A DNA stretch of 64,000 nucleotides, from the NCBI RefSeq assembly GCF_019037185.1, contig NZ_JAHHXM010000008.1:1-64000 (forward strand), read 5' to 3'. Each line of letters starts with the position of its first letter. Position 1 is the stretch's first letter. Below are positions 46,029 to 55,495 of the stretch, piece after piece. The translations under genes and the position numbers were made by a program. Under the pieces are notes generated by a model, which was not told where the DNA came from, ran no database searches, and saw only the letters and a program-made list of their open reading frames with translations. This DNA is from Oceanobacillus caeni (GTDB lineage Bacteria > Bacillota > Bacilli > Bacillales > Amphibacillaceae).

Positions 46029-47048
46029 ATGAATGGTGAAATGAATGCAAAGCTAACCTCTGCCGAAATTGCTTCACTTTGGACTGGGTACATGAATGAT
46101 AGCATGGAAAAATGTATTTTAGGATTTATGCTAAAGCATATAGAAGATCCAGATATAAAACCTGTTGTTCAATATGCTTATGATATATCATCGAGTCATT
46201 TAAAACAGCTAGTTACCATTTTTAATAAAGAAGAATATGCTCTTCCTAATGGTTTTACCGAAGAAAAGGACGTTAACATGGATGCTCCTTGGCTCTATAC
46301 TGGTTTATTTTGTTTAAGCTACGTGAACCATATGGCAAAAGTGGGCATGAAGGCTTATAGTGATTTTATTTCCTTGAGTTATAGAAAGGACATACGTAAT
46401 TATTTTATAAAGGCATTATCAGAAATCACTACTCTCTTCGAACAATCGATTGATACTAGTCTTTTAAAAGGATTAAATGCTAGACATCCGTATATTCAAG
46501 TTCCAAAAGAAGTTGACTACATCGATAGTAAGAAGTATTTTAGTGGGTTAAATCCTTTTAGTGAAAAAAGGCCTCTAAATGCTGTTGAAATTACTTATTT
46601 GTATCAAAATGTTACAACTAACTCCGTAGGTATGAAACTATGCCTTTCTTTTGCTCAAACGTCGCCATTAAAAGAAGTACAGGATTTTATGATACGAGGA
46701 AGAGATATTTCGAAAAAACACATTAAGATTTTTGTAGATACATTAATGAAGGACGATATTGAAGCAGCACAGGTACCTGATGTAGGAATCAGCGACTCAA
46801 CAACGCAAACATTCTCAGACAGATTAACGATGTTTCAAATGTCTCTTCTCATGTCTTCCGGAATAGGAAATTACGTCACTTCTACAGCCAAAAGCCAACG
46901 CAGTGACTTAGTGGTAAACTATGAACGTTTGTCCCTAGAAGTGTCTCGCTTTGCCAAAAGTGGAGCCGACATCATGATTGCAAACAATTGGTTAGAACAA
47001 CCACCAGGAACTAAAAATAGAAATAAATTAGCAACCGACAAAGAATAA
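46029..47048 (+). CDS. DUF3231 family protein
   Basis: 339 aa made of two similar halves of about 160 residues, each starting LTSAEIASLWTGY or LNAVEITYLYQNV, and each with four-helix ferritin-like character. This is the usual DUF3231 layout in Bacillus spore formers. Biochemical role unknown. Monocistronic with AGGAGG before the ATG and a terminator after. Confidence 0.82.
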   Translation: MNGEMNAKLTSAEIASLWTGYMNDSMEKCILGFMLKHIEDPDIKPVVQYAYDISSSHLKQLVTIFNKEEYALPNGFTEEKDVNMDAPWLYTGLFCLSYVNHMAKVGMKAYSDFISLSYRKDIRNYFIKALSEITTLFEQSIDTSLLKGLNARHPYIQVPKEVDYIDSKKYFSGLNPFSEKRPLNAVEITYLYQNVTTNSVGMKLCLSFAQTSPLKEVQDFMIRGRDISKKHIKIFVDTLMKDDIEAAQVPDVGISDSTTQTFSDRLTMFQMSLLMSSGIGNYVTSTAKSQRSDLVVNYERLSLEVSRFAKSGADIMIANNWLEQPPGTKNRNKLATDKE

Positions 47049-47077
47049 GGCTGTATCCATGATCAGTCTTATTTTTT
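47044..47077 (+). terminator. terminator of the DUF3231 gene
   Basis: AATAAGGCTG pairs with CAGTCTTATT, then TTTTT. Confidence 0.75.
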
Positions 47078-47125
47078 GTTTAAATATGATGAGAACTTGC
47101 GTCTGGCCTCTAATATAAACGTCGA

Positions 47126-47550
47126 GTGCTGATATAATACCAGCTTTTGCTGATATCCCTCGCCGTGTGCTGATATAGTATCAAATTTTACTGATATCTC
47201 ACGCCGTGTGCTGATATAGCTCCTACTTTTACTGATATCTCACGCCCGTGCTGATATAGCTCCTACTTTTACTGATATCTCTACCGAATACTGATATAGC
47301 TCCAACTTTTGCTGATATCCCATGCCATGTGCTGATATAGCTCCTACTTTTACTGATATCTCTACCGAATACTGATATAGCTCCAACTTTTGCTGATATC
47401 CCATGCCATGTGCTGATATGGCTTCAACTTTTACTGATATCTCACGCCCGAGCGCTGATATAGCTCCAATTTTTGCTGATATCCCATGCCATGTGCTGAT
47501 ATAGCTTCAACTTTCTTTTACTGATATCTCACGCCCGGGTGCTGATAAAA
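47126..47550. repeat. tandem array of 41-bp units (10 plus a partial)
   Basis: Ten full units start at 47126, 47167, 47208, 47248, 47288, 47329, 47369, 47410, 47452 and 47493; a truncated eleventh starts at 47539. Each unit holds two CTGATAT words, the first followed by A (or G once), the second by C so that GATATC is palindromic. Units 4-5 and 6-7 are an exact 81-bp duplication (47248-47328 and 47329-47409). Stops in the first unit frames argue against coding. Sits between convergent genes. Confidence 0.92.
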
Positions 47551-47651
47551 CGCCCTCTCTATCTATGCGTAATATTAAACGCAGAAATCTTAGAGAACAT
47601 TCACCCATTTGTCTAATGAATGACCATTCAAGATTAGAAATACTAGAGACC

Positions 47652-47793
47652 AAAAAGAGGTTGGAACATAACGAAATGTTTAACTCAAAAGACGAACAAT
47701 CCCGCAGAATTTCCGGAGCAGTTTATCCACTCCAAACTTCTGCAAAGTTCGGATTTCCCTTTTGATAAACATTTTTGTCCCAACCTCTTTATA
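47652..47793. repeat. long inverted-repeat element
   Basis: AAAGAGGTTGG near the left end pairs with CCAACCTCTTT near the right end. Inside, AAATGTTTA pairs with TAAACATTT, AATCC with GGATT, GCAGAA with TTCTGC and GGAG with CTCC, so nearly the whole 142 bp folds into one stem. A 66-codon frame crosses it but has no RBS and is set aside. Confidence 0.65.
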
Positions 47794-47896
47794 CTAATCA
47801 TTGGCTAATATGCATTTTTTGAAATTTTTCCTCAACAGTAACTACCATCAAAATTGGATACTTTTTATTATAAAGCAACAACTTATATAAACCTTT

Positions 47897-48283
47897 TTAG
47901 TCTTGATTAAACCAAAGTGGATCATTGTTATCAACTTCACCGTTATAATTGATTAGAATCTCGTCCCCTGCTTTTATATCTGTGTAAGCATAAAAATTAA
48001 ATGTGTGGTTGTCAAAGTTAATCTCATAAGTTGCATTTGGTTCATAAGAATGGTTAAACAACATTCCATAACCAAGAAGGATAGCAGTGTGATTGATCCC
48101 ATACTCAAAGGCGTAATCAGCTAGCAACGTTTTCTCAATGTGTTGATGCTGATCGTTTGGATAAGCGATAACAGGTGCTTCATGTAATAGCTCTCCTTTT
48201 TTGAAATCACATGTAGCAAATACCCCTCTATTAAATTCTCCATCACTTAGCGGAGATGTCTTTACTTCAATCATGTTGTTCAC
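47897..48283 (-). CDS. SET domain protein
   Basis: 128 aa: a near-minimal SET domain with GRGV-like FNRGVFATCDFKKGE, LFNHSYEPNATYEI (the N-H-S motif) and GDEILINYNG. SET proteins are SAM-dependent lysine methyltransferases; bacterial forms of this size have unknown targets. The pre- and post-SET cysteines are absent. Monocistronic. Confidence 0.8.
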   Translation of the reverse strand: MNNMIEVKTSPLSDGEFNRGVFATCDFKKGELLHEAPVIAYPNDQHQHIEKTLLADYAFEYGINHTAILLGYGMLFNHSYEPNATYEINFDNHTFNFYAYTDIKAGDEILINYNGEVDNNDPLWFNQD

Positions 48284-48461
48284 CTACTCACTTTTAAAAT
48301 ATTCTCTCCAACTGTAACATTAATTTCAACAAGAAGCACTCTTTATCTTTATTTGGATTGATTTCGTTCATCATGCAAATTTATCCACTCTGCATGCGTA
48401 CTTGATAATTACTTTCATTTCTTTATTAGATTAGGCGTGATTATTAACGTTGCGTATTTAA

Positions 48462-49748
48462 CTACAAATCACCTAATGCAACAATTTCTCCGTTTGATCC
48501 ATTCACTCCATATTCACAGTCAATCTTTCCGCAAAGAACATACTGCTCGCAATCAAAGTCATAAACATAATAGGGATTTATTTCGAATTTATCTTTTATT
48601 TTCTCATACGCTTCTTCTCTTGTTATAGTAACCTCTTCTGGTGGGGAAAAATGATCAAACATCTCCAGCATCGGTTTGTTATCCACATAATTTACTGCTT
48701 GGAATGATTTTGGATCAATGATGATGACAAGTTTTCTTTTAAACACACGGTTAGTCTGATTACTCATTCTTAATATGGCGTTTATATATCCGTTTTCACG
48801 ATGAAGTATTTTAAGAATCCATTTTCCTGTATCTTTTGGATAGTCTTGTCGCAATAATTCCCGTACTGTTAATAGGCATTTCTCTTTTTCCACCTTTGTA
48901 ATTGGAAAAGAATCAGGAGACGGCTCCAAGGTAAAGGCTTGTTCTACCGTGGCTTCCTCCAACCAATGAACCTCTTTCCGATCAAAAGGTTTATCAACCG
49001 GTTCATCCCAATGAATGGTTTCTCCTATTTTTTGATACGACCTTACATCTTCAATAAATTCAAAGGATATTAAAGATGTATTCTCATTTGTAACATAGAC
49101 CTCTTCAACGGCATAAACAGGAAATAACTTCTCCTGTTCAAATGAAGGAAATTCAACCAATTTCAGTTGTTCCTTTGCTAGATGTTCGACACTTTCAAAA
49201 GTAAGTGTATATTTTTCATCCTTTACCATTTCTTTAGAAGGAAATTGACCAAGTACGGAGAAAAAGGTTAACCTACCTTCATTATCTAATTTAATTTCAA
49301 TGGACCCTGAAGGTGATACTGCGATACCATCCATACATTCATTGAAAAGAAGTCTGCCTTCCTCTTCTTTATGTAACTGAAATTGTTTACCATAGGTTAA
49401 TCCGGTTTCCCGCTCAATCCATTTTATCATGTCGTTTCTATCCAAGCCTGCGAATGTAACCCCATTATTTACGTACGTCTTACCCATGACAAAGATAACA
49501 CTTTCGTATTTTCGAGTAGTTACATTTATATCAATTACCGCTGTACCTTCTGGATTGGAATCATCATCTTCAGGTACGGTGACATGGTTTGGGAACCACT
49601 CCATCGATAATGTAAAAATCGTCTCGTTAAAAATATTTACATTTCTTCTGAGACTATGACTTTTTAAGAAGTAATTATCTAGGCCGAATTTCGTTTTCGT
49701 TAGATTAACTAATTCTGTTATTCTTCTATCCAGCATTTTCTTCTCCAC
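48462..49748 (-). CDS. YcdB/YcdC repeat-domain protein
   Basis: 428 aa without a signal peptide. It has two PepSY-like YcdB/YcdC units (about 100-215 and 290-425), with ITREEAYEKIKDKFEINPYYVYDF in the second. B. subtilis relatives YcdB and YcdC are of unknown function. Second methionine (MLDRR) is an alternative start. Confidence 0.75.
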   Translation of the reverse strand: MEKKMLDRRITELVNLTKTKFGLDNYFLKSHSLRRNVNIFNETIFTLSMEWFPNHVTVPEDDDSNPEGTAVIDINVTTRKYESVIFVMGKTYVNNGVTFAGLDRNDMIKWIERETGLTYGKQFQLHKEEEGRLLFNECMDGIAVSPSGSIEIKLDNEGRLTFFSVLGQFPSKEMVKDEKYTLTFESVEHLAKEQLKLVEFPSFEQEKLFPVYAVEEVYVTNENTSLISFEFIEDVRSYQKIGETIHWDEPVDKPFDRKEVHWLEEATVEQAFTLEPSPDSFPITKVEKEKCLLTVRELLRQDYPKDTGKWILKILHRENGYINAILRMSNQTNRVFKRKLVIIIDPKSFQAVNYVDNKPMLEMFDHFSPPEEVTITREEAYEKIKDKFEINPYYVYDFDCEQYVLCGKIDCEYGVNGSNGEIVALGDL

Positions 49749-49763
49749 ACCTTTTAGTATAAC

Positions 49764-50342
49764 TTAATCCATACAAGCTTCTAATTTTGAAACCAATTCT
49801 TTGTATTTAGCAAAAAAGTCCTTAATCGGAATAACAGAAAAATAAGAAGTGATTTGGGAATCTGCCAATAGACAATTATCATAAATTAAACTAATATTCA
49901 ATCTCCTTTGTGGTTTTACTCCTTTTTGAATGAGCAAATTGGCCAATTCTGTATATAATTGTTGCCCCATTTCATCGACAGACTTTTCTACTGAAATGTG
50001 ACCTGCGAAGCTATGCCACCATACGTTGAATGTTTTATATATTTGATTAAATGCCTTTGAACTATTTTCATTAATCACAAATAGCTTTTCATAATACAAA
50101 TCTTTATCTTCATAAAATGGAATGACACCGTTTTTATTGTCTTCGGCTATTTGTTGAAATATTTCATTCCATAGTTCTTTAAACTTTATTTCAAAGTCAT
50201 CTTTAAACACCACTGTTATTGGTAAATAAGGAAACCTTAATTTTTCTTCATTTTGATCTTGATTTAGATAAATGTTTTGTATGTAAATCAAAAAGTTCAA
50301 AGCAAAAGATGTATCAGTCCCAATCTCTAATGAATTTTTCAT
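49764..50342 (-). CDS. hypothetical protein, 192 aa
   Basis: Soluble, with no recognised family. Start chosen at ATG 50342 behind AAGGAG; a longer frame lacks an RBS. It overlaps the preceding small membrane protein gene by 29 bp, so the two are co-translated. Sequence ends with FFAKYKELVSKLEACMD. Confidence 0.65.
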   Translation of the reverse strand: MKNSLEIGTDTSFALNFLIYIQNIYLNQDQNEEKLRFPYLPITVVFKDDFEIKFKELWNEIFQQIAEDNKNGVIPFYEDKDLYYEKLFVINENSSKAFNQIYKTFNVWWHSFAGHISVEKSVDEMGQQLYTELANLLIQKGVKPQRRLNISLIYDNCLLADSQITSYFSVIPIKDFFAKYKELVSKLEACMD

Positions 50343-50562
50343 ACGCCTGCTCCTTTTTACTTTTCTTCCGTTCATTCTTTATATTAAAGATCCCTATCGT
50401 TCCACAAACCAATACACCTAATACTAAAATACCTGTAAGAATCCAACTTTTACCCCAACTTGTAATTGCACTTAACAAACAACTTAACGCAATGACTAAC
50501 ACCCCATATTTTTCCCGCCATTTTGTAAACTTTGAAGTACCTTCATTACTCAAAAAACTCAA
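50314..50562 (-). CDS. small membrane protein, 82 aa
   Basis: Two hydrophobic helices (about 22-40 and 43-62) and a basic tail KNERKKSKKEQ. It overlaps the 192-aa gene at its 3' end. Family unknown. Confidence 0.6.
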   Translation of the reverse strand: MSFLSNEGTSKFTKWREKYGVLVIALSCLLSAITSWGKSWILTGILVLGVLVCGTIGIFNIKNERKKSKKEQAYEKFIRDWD

Positions 50563-50619
50563 CCCCTTAAGGTAGGTAACTTAGATTACCTTTGTCACCA
50601 ATAATCATTCATCAATGTA

Positions 50620-51174
50620 TCAGGGAATAGGTTGTACAATTCCAATGTTTGCACCTGTCTTTCTTTTCCCTTCCCATCTCTTTTTCTGTAATTCCTTTGC
50701 TATTAACATATTAAAAAAGCCATGTCCCACTAATACTACCGATTTATATTTTTCTACATACTCAATTAATTGCTCTGAAGCCTTTACCGCCCTTATCTTT
50801 GCATCTCTTAAAGACTCGCATCCGTTAGAATAACCACAAAACCATAATAATCTTAAAAAAAACGTCCAAGTGCTCGGTCTTAATTTCACATATTTTATGG
50901 ATGCAATTGGTAATTCTGCTTCTCGAAATAAGGAGTCGGAGATTGTTTGAACTTCCGGTTTTAGTAGTTTAGCTGACTGAACAGCCCTTTCTAAATTACT
51001 TGTCACAACTATTTTGGCGTTTTCTACTTTCTCTCTCGTCTCAAGAGGATAGGTTAACTCTTTAAATACACCATTGGAATCATATTTTTCTACCCATTTC
51101 TTAAACTCTGAACAAATCACCTTGTCATTTTCATTGAGTTGTGACCTTCCGTGTCTAATCAATGATATTTCCAT
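50620..51174 (-). CDS. histidine phosphatase family protein
   Basis: 184 aa starting MEISLIRHGRSQLNEN, with second catalytic His in VVLVGHGFFNMLIA. The S-Q in place of T-E after the RHG motif is unusual. A third phosphoglycerate mutase-like protein in the window but far from the B12 operon, so not clearly linked to it. Substrate unknown. Confidence 0.78.
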   Translation of the reverse strand: MEISLIRHGRSQLNENDKVICSEFKKWVEKYDSNGVFKELTYPLETREKVENAKIVVTSNLERAVQSAKLLKPEVQTISDSLFREAELPIASIKYVKLRPSTWTFFLRLLWFCGYSNGCESLRDAKIRAVKASEQLIEYVEKYKSVVLVGHGFFNMLIAKELQKKRWEGKRKTGANIGIVQPIP

Positions 51175-51248
51175 AACTAATCTCCTTGAACTATCTATAA
51201 TGGTTTATTTCTTCAAAATTTAATGTTCTCTTGATACACTGCTACAAA

Positions 51249-51956
51249 TCATTTTTGAAATCTCTTCGCTAACGTTAAGAACAGAAATAAAAGAAGCAGT
51301 GAATAAATGATAATCCATAAAAATGGAAATAAAGAAAGATCCAAGATACTTTCACCATTCCAATTAAATAATATAGGTTGTGTACTAGCTGCCGGGGGAA
51401 TTATCCAAGTTATGTTCTTAAGATATAATGGAAGGGCATCATATATTCCTAAAGCTGCTAAAGATATGACGATAGCAAGAGATAATCCCCCATAAGAATT
51501 AACGGCGCTTTCCGTTATCACTTTACTAAATAAACTTGCAACACTTATTCCTAGTATCGATAGAAAAACAAGGTTCACAATGGAAACTAGGCCAATTTTT
51601 AAAGTTACTGGTTCCTCAAACATACCAAAAATAATTGGATAGATAAATGCATAGAGAATTAGTATCAAAGAAATGATCCAAACGGCAATTAATTTGGATA
51701 GATAATATCGATTCCTACCACCTAGATGAAGAATCATCACTTGCCTTTGAACAGGTGAATCAAGTGATAAAACACTCATACATAACCAGGCGGATATAAT
51801 ATATACAATCAATGCCGATATAGCATAACTATCAATTACTGGATTTTGGGTGTAAGAATAATAGACAAAAATCAAAATAATGAATGTTGAAATAGGTGGA
51901 AAATACTTATGGGAACGAAGATAATCGTGTAAAGTATATTTTATTAATGCTTTCAT
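51249..51956 (-). CDS. ABC transporter permease
   Basis: 235 aa with six hydrophobic segments (about 18-36, 44-66, 88-108, 120-143, 155-172 and 205-228). It overlaps the ATPase gene by 4 bp (ATGA). Substrate unknown; an ABC-2-type exporter by layout. Confidence 0.8.
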   Translation of the reverse strand: MKALIKYTLHDYLRSHKYFPPISTFIILIFVYYSYTQNPVIDSYAISALIVYIISAWLCMSVLSLDSPVQRQVMILHLGGRNRYYLSKLIAVWIISLILILYAFIYPIIFGMFEEPVTLKIGLVSIVNLVFLSILGISVASLFSKVITESAVNSYGGLSLAIVISLAALGIYDALPLYLKNITWIIPPAASTQPILFNWNGESILDLSLFPFLWIIIYSLLLLFLFLTLAKRFQK

Positions 51957-52801
51957 AACGATCTCTCCATATCATTTAATGTTACCGTTGATACCGCCTC
52001 AATACTTCCATTTAATTGAAGAACTCTAGATAAAATAACATCGCTCTCTTTTACTGGAACATAAAGATATAATTGTTGGTCCTTTTCTTCCAACTCAAGT
52101 ATCTCGCCCCACTCTTTAACAAATGATTTGTCTACATTTCGAACTACCAATAATTTTATAGATTGTTTTTCAATAGATTCCGTTACTGAAATACTTCCAT
52201 TATGTAATAAAAAAGTGTTATCTACTATTGACTCAAAAATATGAGACTCATGATACGTTATCAATACGGTGGTTCCTTGCCTTTTCAATTCCCCTATGAT
52301 TTTCACTAATTCTTCCTGCGATTCGAAATCAAGACCGGATAATGGCTCATCCAAAATTAATAGGTTGGGCTTCTGCATAATTGCCTGGATAAGTCCAACT
52401 TTTTGAATATTACCTTTTGATAGTTCCATGATTCGATGGTTATCCAGTCCTTCTAGCTGAAATCGGTGTAATAAGTTCTTGATTCTTTTCGTTAAGTAAT
52501 CCTTTGAGATTCCACTCATCTCCCCCATGTAACGTAAATATTCACTTGGGGTGAATCGAATATTTTTAGGAAATCTTTCGGGCACATATCCGATTTTGAT
52601 GTTTTTGTTAAGGTAATGGACCTTTCCAGAACTTGGTCGTTCAATACCCGCTAGGATCCGTAGTAAAGTGCTTTTTCCCGTCCCATTTCCACCTAAAATT
52701 GCAATGGCTTGATTCTCATTTATCGATAATGAAATATTACGTAAAACATTTTTATTCGTATAGATTTTACTAATATTTTCAAGTTCAACAAGTTTGTCCA
52801 T
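51953..52801 (-). CDS. ABC transporter ATP-binding protein
   Basis: 282 aa from ATG 52801 with GGAG 6 nt upstream. Walker A GGNGTGKST, signature LSKGNIQKVG (divergent), Walker B LLILDEPLSGLD. It is first in a two-gene transporter operon behind a perfect 20-bp palindrome at 52825-52844. No regulator gene is adjacent. Confidence 0.85.
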   Translation of the reverse strand: MDKLVELENISKIYTNKNVLRNISLSINENQAIAILGGNGTGKSTLLRILAGIERPSSGKVHYLNKNIKIGYVPERFPKNIRFTPSEYLRYMGEMSGISKDYLTKRIKNLLHRFQLEGLDNHRIMELSKGNIQKVGLIQAIMQKPNLLILDEPLSGLDFESQEELVKIIGELKRQGTTVLITYHESHIFESIVDNTFLLHNGSISVTESIEKQSIKLLVVRNVDKSFVKEWGEILELEEKDQQLYLYVPVKESDVILSRVLQLNGSIEAVSTVTLNDMERSL

Positions 52802-52824
52802 AAAACGCTCCATTCTGAGTGATC

Positions 52825-52844
52825 AAGTATAACTACTTATACTT
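52825..52844 (-). promoter_or_regulatory. operator palindrome before the ABC operon
   Basis: AAGTATAA-ctac-TTATACTT has perfect 8-bp arms and lies 24 bp upstream of the ATPase start. A related half-site ATAAGTATA occurs near 52961-52970. It resembles GntR/YtrA-type operators in form, but no such regulator is next to it. Confidence 0.6.
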
Positions 52845-52970
52845 ACGAAAAAATCACGTTGAAGTTTCAATATTTTCTTCATTTATTATAAGTTAAACTC
52901 TACTATAGATGGGAAAAAAATTTTATTTAGGTGTATACATTTATGATTACTTACTCGTTGTATAAGTATA

Positions 52971-53146
52971 GGGAGGACAAATTATGAAAAAGGAAGTCTT
53001 GTAGAACTTTTTGCTGCAAAGTAATTTCCAGTTTTATAAAGGATTCCTTATATCAAACCTGAGAAATAAGCGGACAAGAGACACAAGGATAGGTATCTCT
53101 CCACATGGTTTATACTTAGACTAGGAGAATAAACTGCCCTTGTGTC
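52971..53146 (+). pseudogene. truncated or decayed gene start with downstream hairpin
   Basis: GGGAGG (52971-52976) is 7 nt from ATG 52984, an ideal start, yet the frame stops after six codons (TAG at 53002). The same frame then stays open for about 40 codons. Further on GACACAAGG (53080-53088) pairs with CCTTGTGTC (53138-53146) around an inner GTTTAT/ATAAAC stem. It may be a dead gene, divergent from the ABC operon, or a leader ORF. No other gene is visible in 52845-53343. Confidence 0.35.
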
Positions 53147-53343
53147 GCCCATATATGCTAAATTTGCGTTTCAGTTCAATTTATCCTCACCAAAATACCT
53201 TTTTCCTTTAAGTAAAACTCCATTTCTGACCAATACCATATCCTCCATTTTCAAATTTAACTAGTTGTTTATTTTTGAAAATTCAACAATAATGATGGAA
53301 ATTGCAGATTAATCGAATATAATAAAGAAAAGAGGTATTTGGT

Positions 53344-54351
53344 GTGTCAAAAGTAAATAAATCGGGAAAGATTAATAACGAACATGATGTCGGATATAAA
53401 TACTTATTAACCACAAAACAAGTATTTATCCAGTTGCTCCAATCGTTTGTAGACAAAGATTGGGTAGACCAAATTGATGAAGCAAATACGGAACTGATAG
53501 ACAAATCGTTTATATTACCAGATTTTCAGGAAAAAGAAGCTGATTTGGTATATAAAATGAAACTTAAAGAGCAAGAAGTCATTTTTTACACGCTAATGGA
53601 ATTACAATCAACCGTAGATCATCAAATGCCCTATCGCTTATTACTTTACATGGTTGAAGTCTGGCGCGAAATTGTAAAAAGTAGTGATGACCGTAAAGTG
53701 AAACAAAAGGATTTTCATCTTCCTGTTATCGTACCAATTGTACTATACAATGGTGCGGGAAATTGGACGGTTCCACTGGAGTTCAAACAAACACTCGGCA
53801 AAGCAACTATGTTTGGAGACCAAACACTTAATTTTAAATACATTCTACTCGACGTGAATCGATATACTGATATTGAATTACTTGAGTTATCTAATTTAAT
53901 TTCTTCTATATTTTATTTGGATCAAAAAAACAAGAATCCTAACGAACTTTACAAAAAACTAAAAGCGCTAACTGGCGCATTACAAAACTTAACGCAAAAG
54001 GAATTCACATTATTTCAAAATTGGTTTAAACAGATTGTTATGAAACGTTTCCCCGTTGATCAGCATAGGAAAATGGAACAAACAATTGATCAAGCAAATC
54101 CAAAGGAGGTTAACCAAATGATTTCGAACTTAGGAGAAGACTTAAAGCGGTTTTACGATGAAGCTCAGGCTAGGGGTTTAAAAAAAGGGATGGAAAGAGG
54201 AATAGAGAAAGGGATAGAGAAAGGTAACAAAGAAAAGGCAATCAAAGTAGCTGAACATCTGCTATTAAAAGGAATGTCATTAGCAGACATTGCTGAAGTT
54301 ACGGAATTAAGCATAGAGGAAGTAGAAGATTTAAAAAGCAATCGAAATTAA
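53344..54351 (+). CDS. Rpn family recombination-promoting nuclease / putative transposase
   Basis: 335 aa with a PD-(D/E)XK-type core: HDVGYKYLLTTKQVFIQLL, the acidic pair around LPDFQEKEADLVYKM, then MELQSTVDHQMPYRLLLYMVEVW. The tail is a basic repeat GMERGIEKGIEKGNKEKA followed by MSLADIAEVTELSIEEV. GTG start with GAGG upstream. Members of this family (Rpn, transposase_31) move or act as DNA endonucleases; horizontally spread copies are common. Confidence 0.85.
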   Translation: MSKVNKSGKINNEHDVGYKYLLTTKQVFIQLLQSFVDKDWVDQIDEANTELIDKSFILPDFQEKEADLVYKMKLKEQEVIFYTLMELQSTVDHQMPYRLLLYMVEVWREIVKSSDDRKVKQKDFHLPVIVPIVLYNGAGNWTVPLEFKQTLGKATMFGDQTLNFKYILLDVNRYTDIELLELSNLISSIFYLDQKNKNPNELYKKLKALTGALQNLTQKEFTLFQNWFKQIVMKRFPVDQHRKMEQTIDQANPKEVNQMISNLGEDLKRFYDEAQARGLKKGMERGIEKGIEKGNKEKAIKVAEHLLLKGMSLADIAEVTELSIEEVEDLKSNRN

Positions 54352-54404
54352 TTGGATTAACTTAATCATAGCAACTATTCAGCACTGAAATCAGAAACAT
54401 ACCT

Positions 54405-54440
54405 AAGTAATCCTTTCTCTTTAGAAAGGGTTACTTTTTT
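54405..54440 (+). terminator. terminator of the Rpn gene
   Basis: AAGTAATCCTTTC pairs with GAAAGGGTTACTT, then TTTT. Confidence 0.85.
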
Positions 54441-54619
54441 GCACTATATAAGGAAGGTGAAAAGCTAGTTATATGGAGGGGTAAATACGAGATGAAGATT
54501 ATTAAAAAAGGACAGGCCGATCCCGTTTCCTCCCTTTAAACGTATTTAATTACTAGTTCAAAGTTGGAAAACATAGTCTCATCGAATGTGTCATTTTTTA
54601 ATAATCCTCATAAGTCAAA

Positions 54620-55495
54620 TTAATGAATATTGTGCTTTTTAAAATTACCACCTTTAACTTCTGCCACATCATATACCGTAACAAAAGCAAATTTGTCAAT
54701 TTCATAAATGATTTCTTTCATTTTACTGTCCTCTAAACGGTTAATAACACAAGTTATTTCCTTGAATTTCTCATTTGAATAACCGCCTTCAACTTCATTA
54801 AACGTAGCGCTTCGACCTAGGCGATCACGTATGGTTTCTACCATTAATTCAGGTTGATTGGTTATGATTTTAAAGGTTTTCGAGCCACTTAAACCCTCTT
54901 CAACGGTATGAATTACTTTTGAGGCGATAAAATAAGCGATTCCCGATAAGAAAGCTCCTTGTAGACCAAAGACCGTTGAAACAACAATAAACACAAACAA
55001 GTTTAAGAATAAAATTAAATCACTCGTTCCAAAAGGCAATTTCCGGGATAGTAATACGGCTAACATATCAATACCGTCTAATGCTCCGCCATTTCTTAAT
55101 GCCAACCCCATACCAAAACCAATAATAATACCACCAATAACGGTTACTAGTAACGTATCTCCTTGAATAATGGTTGGTATATGGTGCATAATGCTAGTCC
55201 CAAATGCTAGTGAAGCAATACCTATAACGGAATAAATAGCGAAACTTTTCCCAATCTGTTTATATCCTAAAAATACAAATGGGATATTTAGTAGTGCAAT
55301 TAGAACCCCTAAAGGTAATCCAATCAATTGTGAACCAACGATACTTAGACCTGTAACACCGCCATCTGATACGTTGTTTGGAATTAATATTGCCTCTAAA
55401 CCATATGCAGTTATAAATGCCCCGATAATAATTGATAATCCTCGTAATACCATTCTAAGTTTATTGGTCTTTTTTTGCTTCGTAATTGTACTCAT
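54620..55495 (-). CDS. YitT family membrane protein (DUF161 + DUF2179)
   Basis: 291 aa from ATG 55495 behind GAGG; the longer frame has poorer starts. About five membrane helices (DUF161, with NGGALDGIDMLAVLLSRK) are followed by a C-terminal DUF2179 domain of about 80 residues. Close to B. subtilis YitT/YqfU/YpjC proteins; role unclear. The upstream 55496-55917 shows no gene. Confidence 0.87.
   Translation of the reverse strand: MSTITKQKKTNKLRMVLRGLSIIIGAFITAYGLEAILIPNNVSDGGVTGLSIVGSQLIGLPLGVLIALLNIPFVFLGYKQIGKSFAIYSVIGIASLAFGTSIMHHIPTIIQGDTLLVTVIGGIIIGFGMGLALRNGGALDGIDMLAVLLSRKLPFGTSDLILFLNLFVFIVVSTVFGLQGAFLSGIAYFIASKVIHTVEEGLSGSKTFKIITNQPELMVETIRDRLGRSATFNEVEGGYSNEKFKEITCVINRLEDSKMKEIIYEIDKFAFVTVYDVAEVKGGNFKKHNIH

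Noticed and set aside
47126-47550. CRISPR array
   Set aside because: No alternation of identical repeats with unique spacers; units are continuous and similar throughout, and no cas genes are present.
47565-47765. A 66-codon frame after the tandem array
   Set aside because: It spans the long inverted repeat and has no RBS; the DNA structure explains it better.
53344-54351. Part of an insertion sequence
   Set aside because: No terminal inverted repeats or target duplications are seen; the protein fits the stand-alone Rpn nuclease family.
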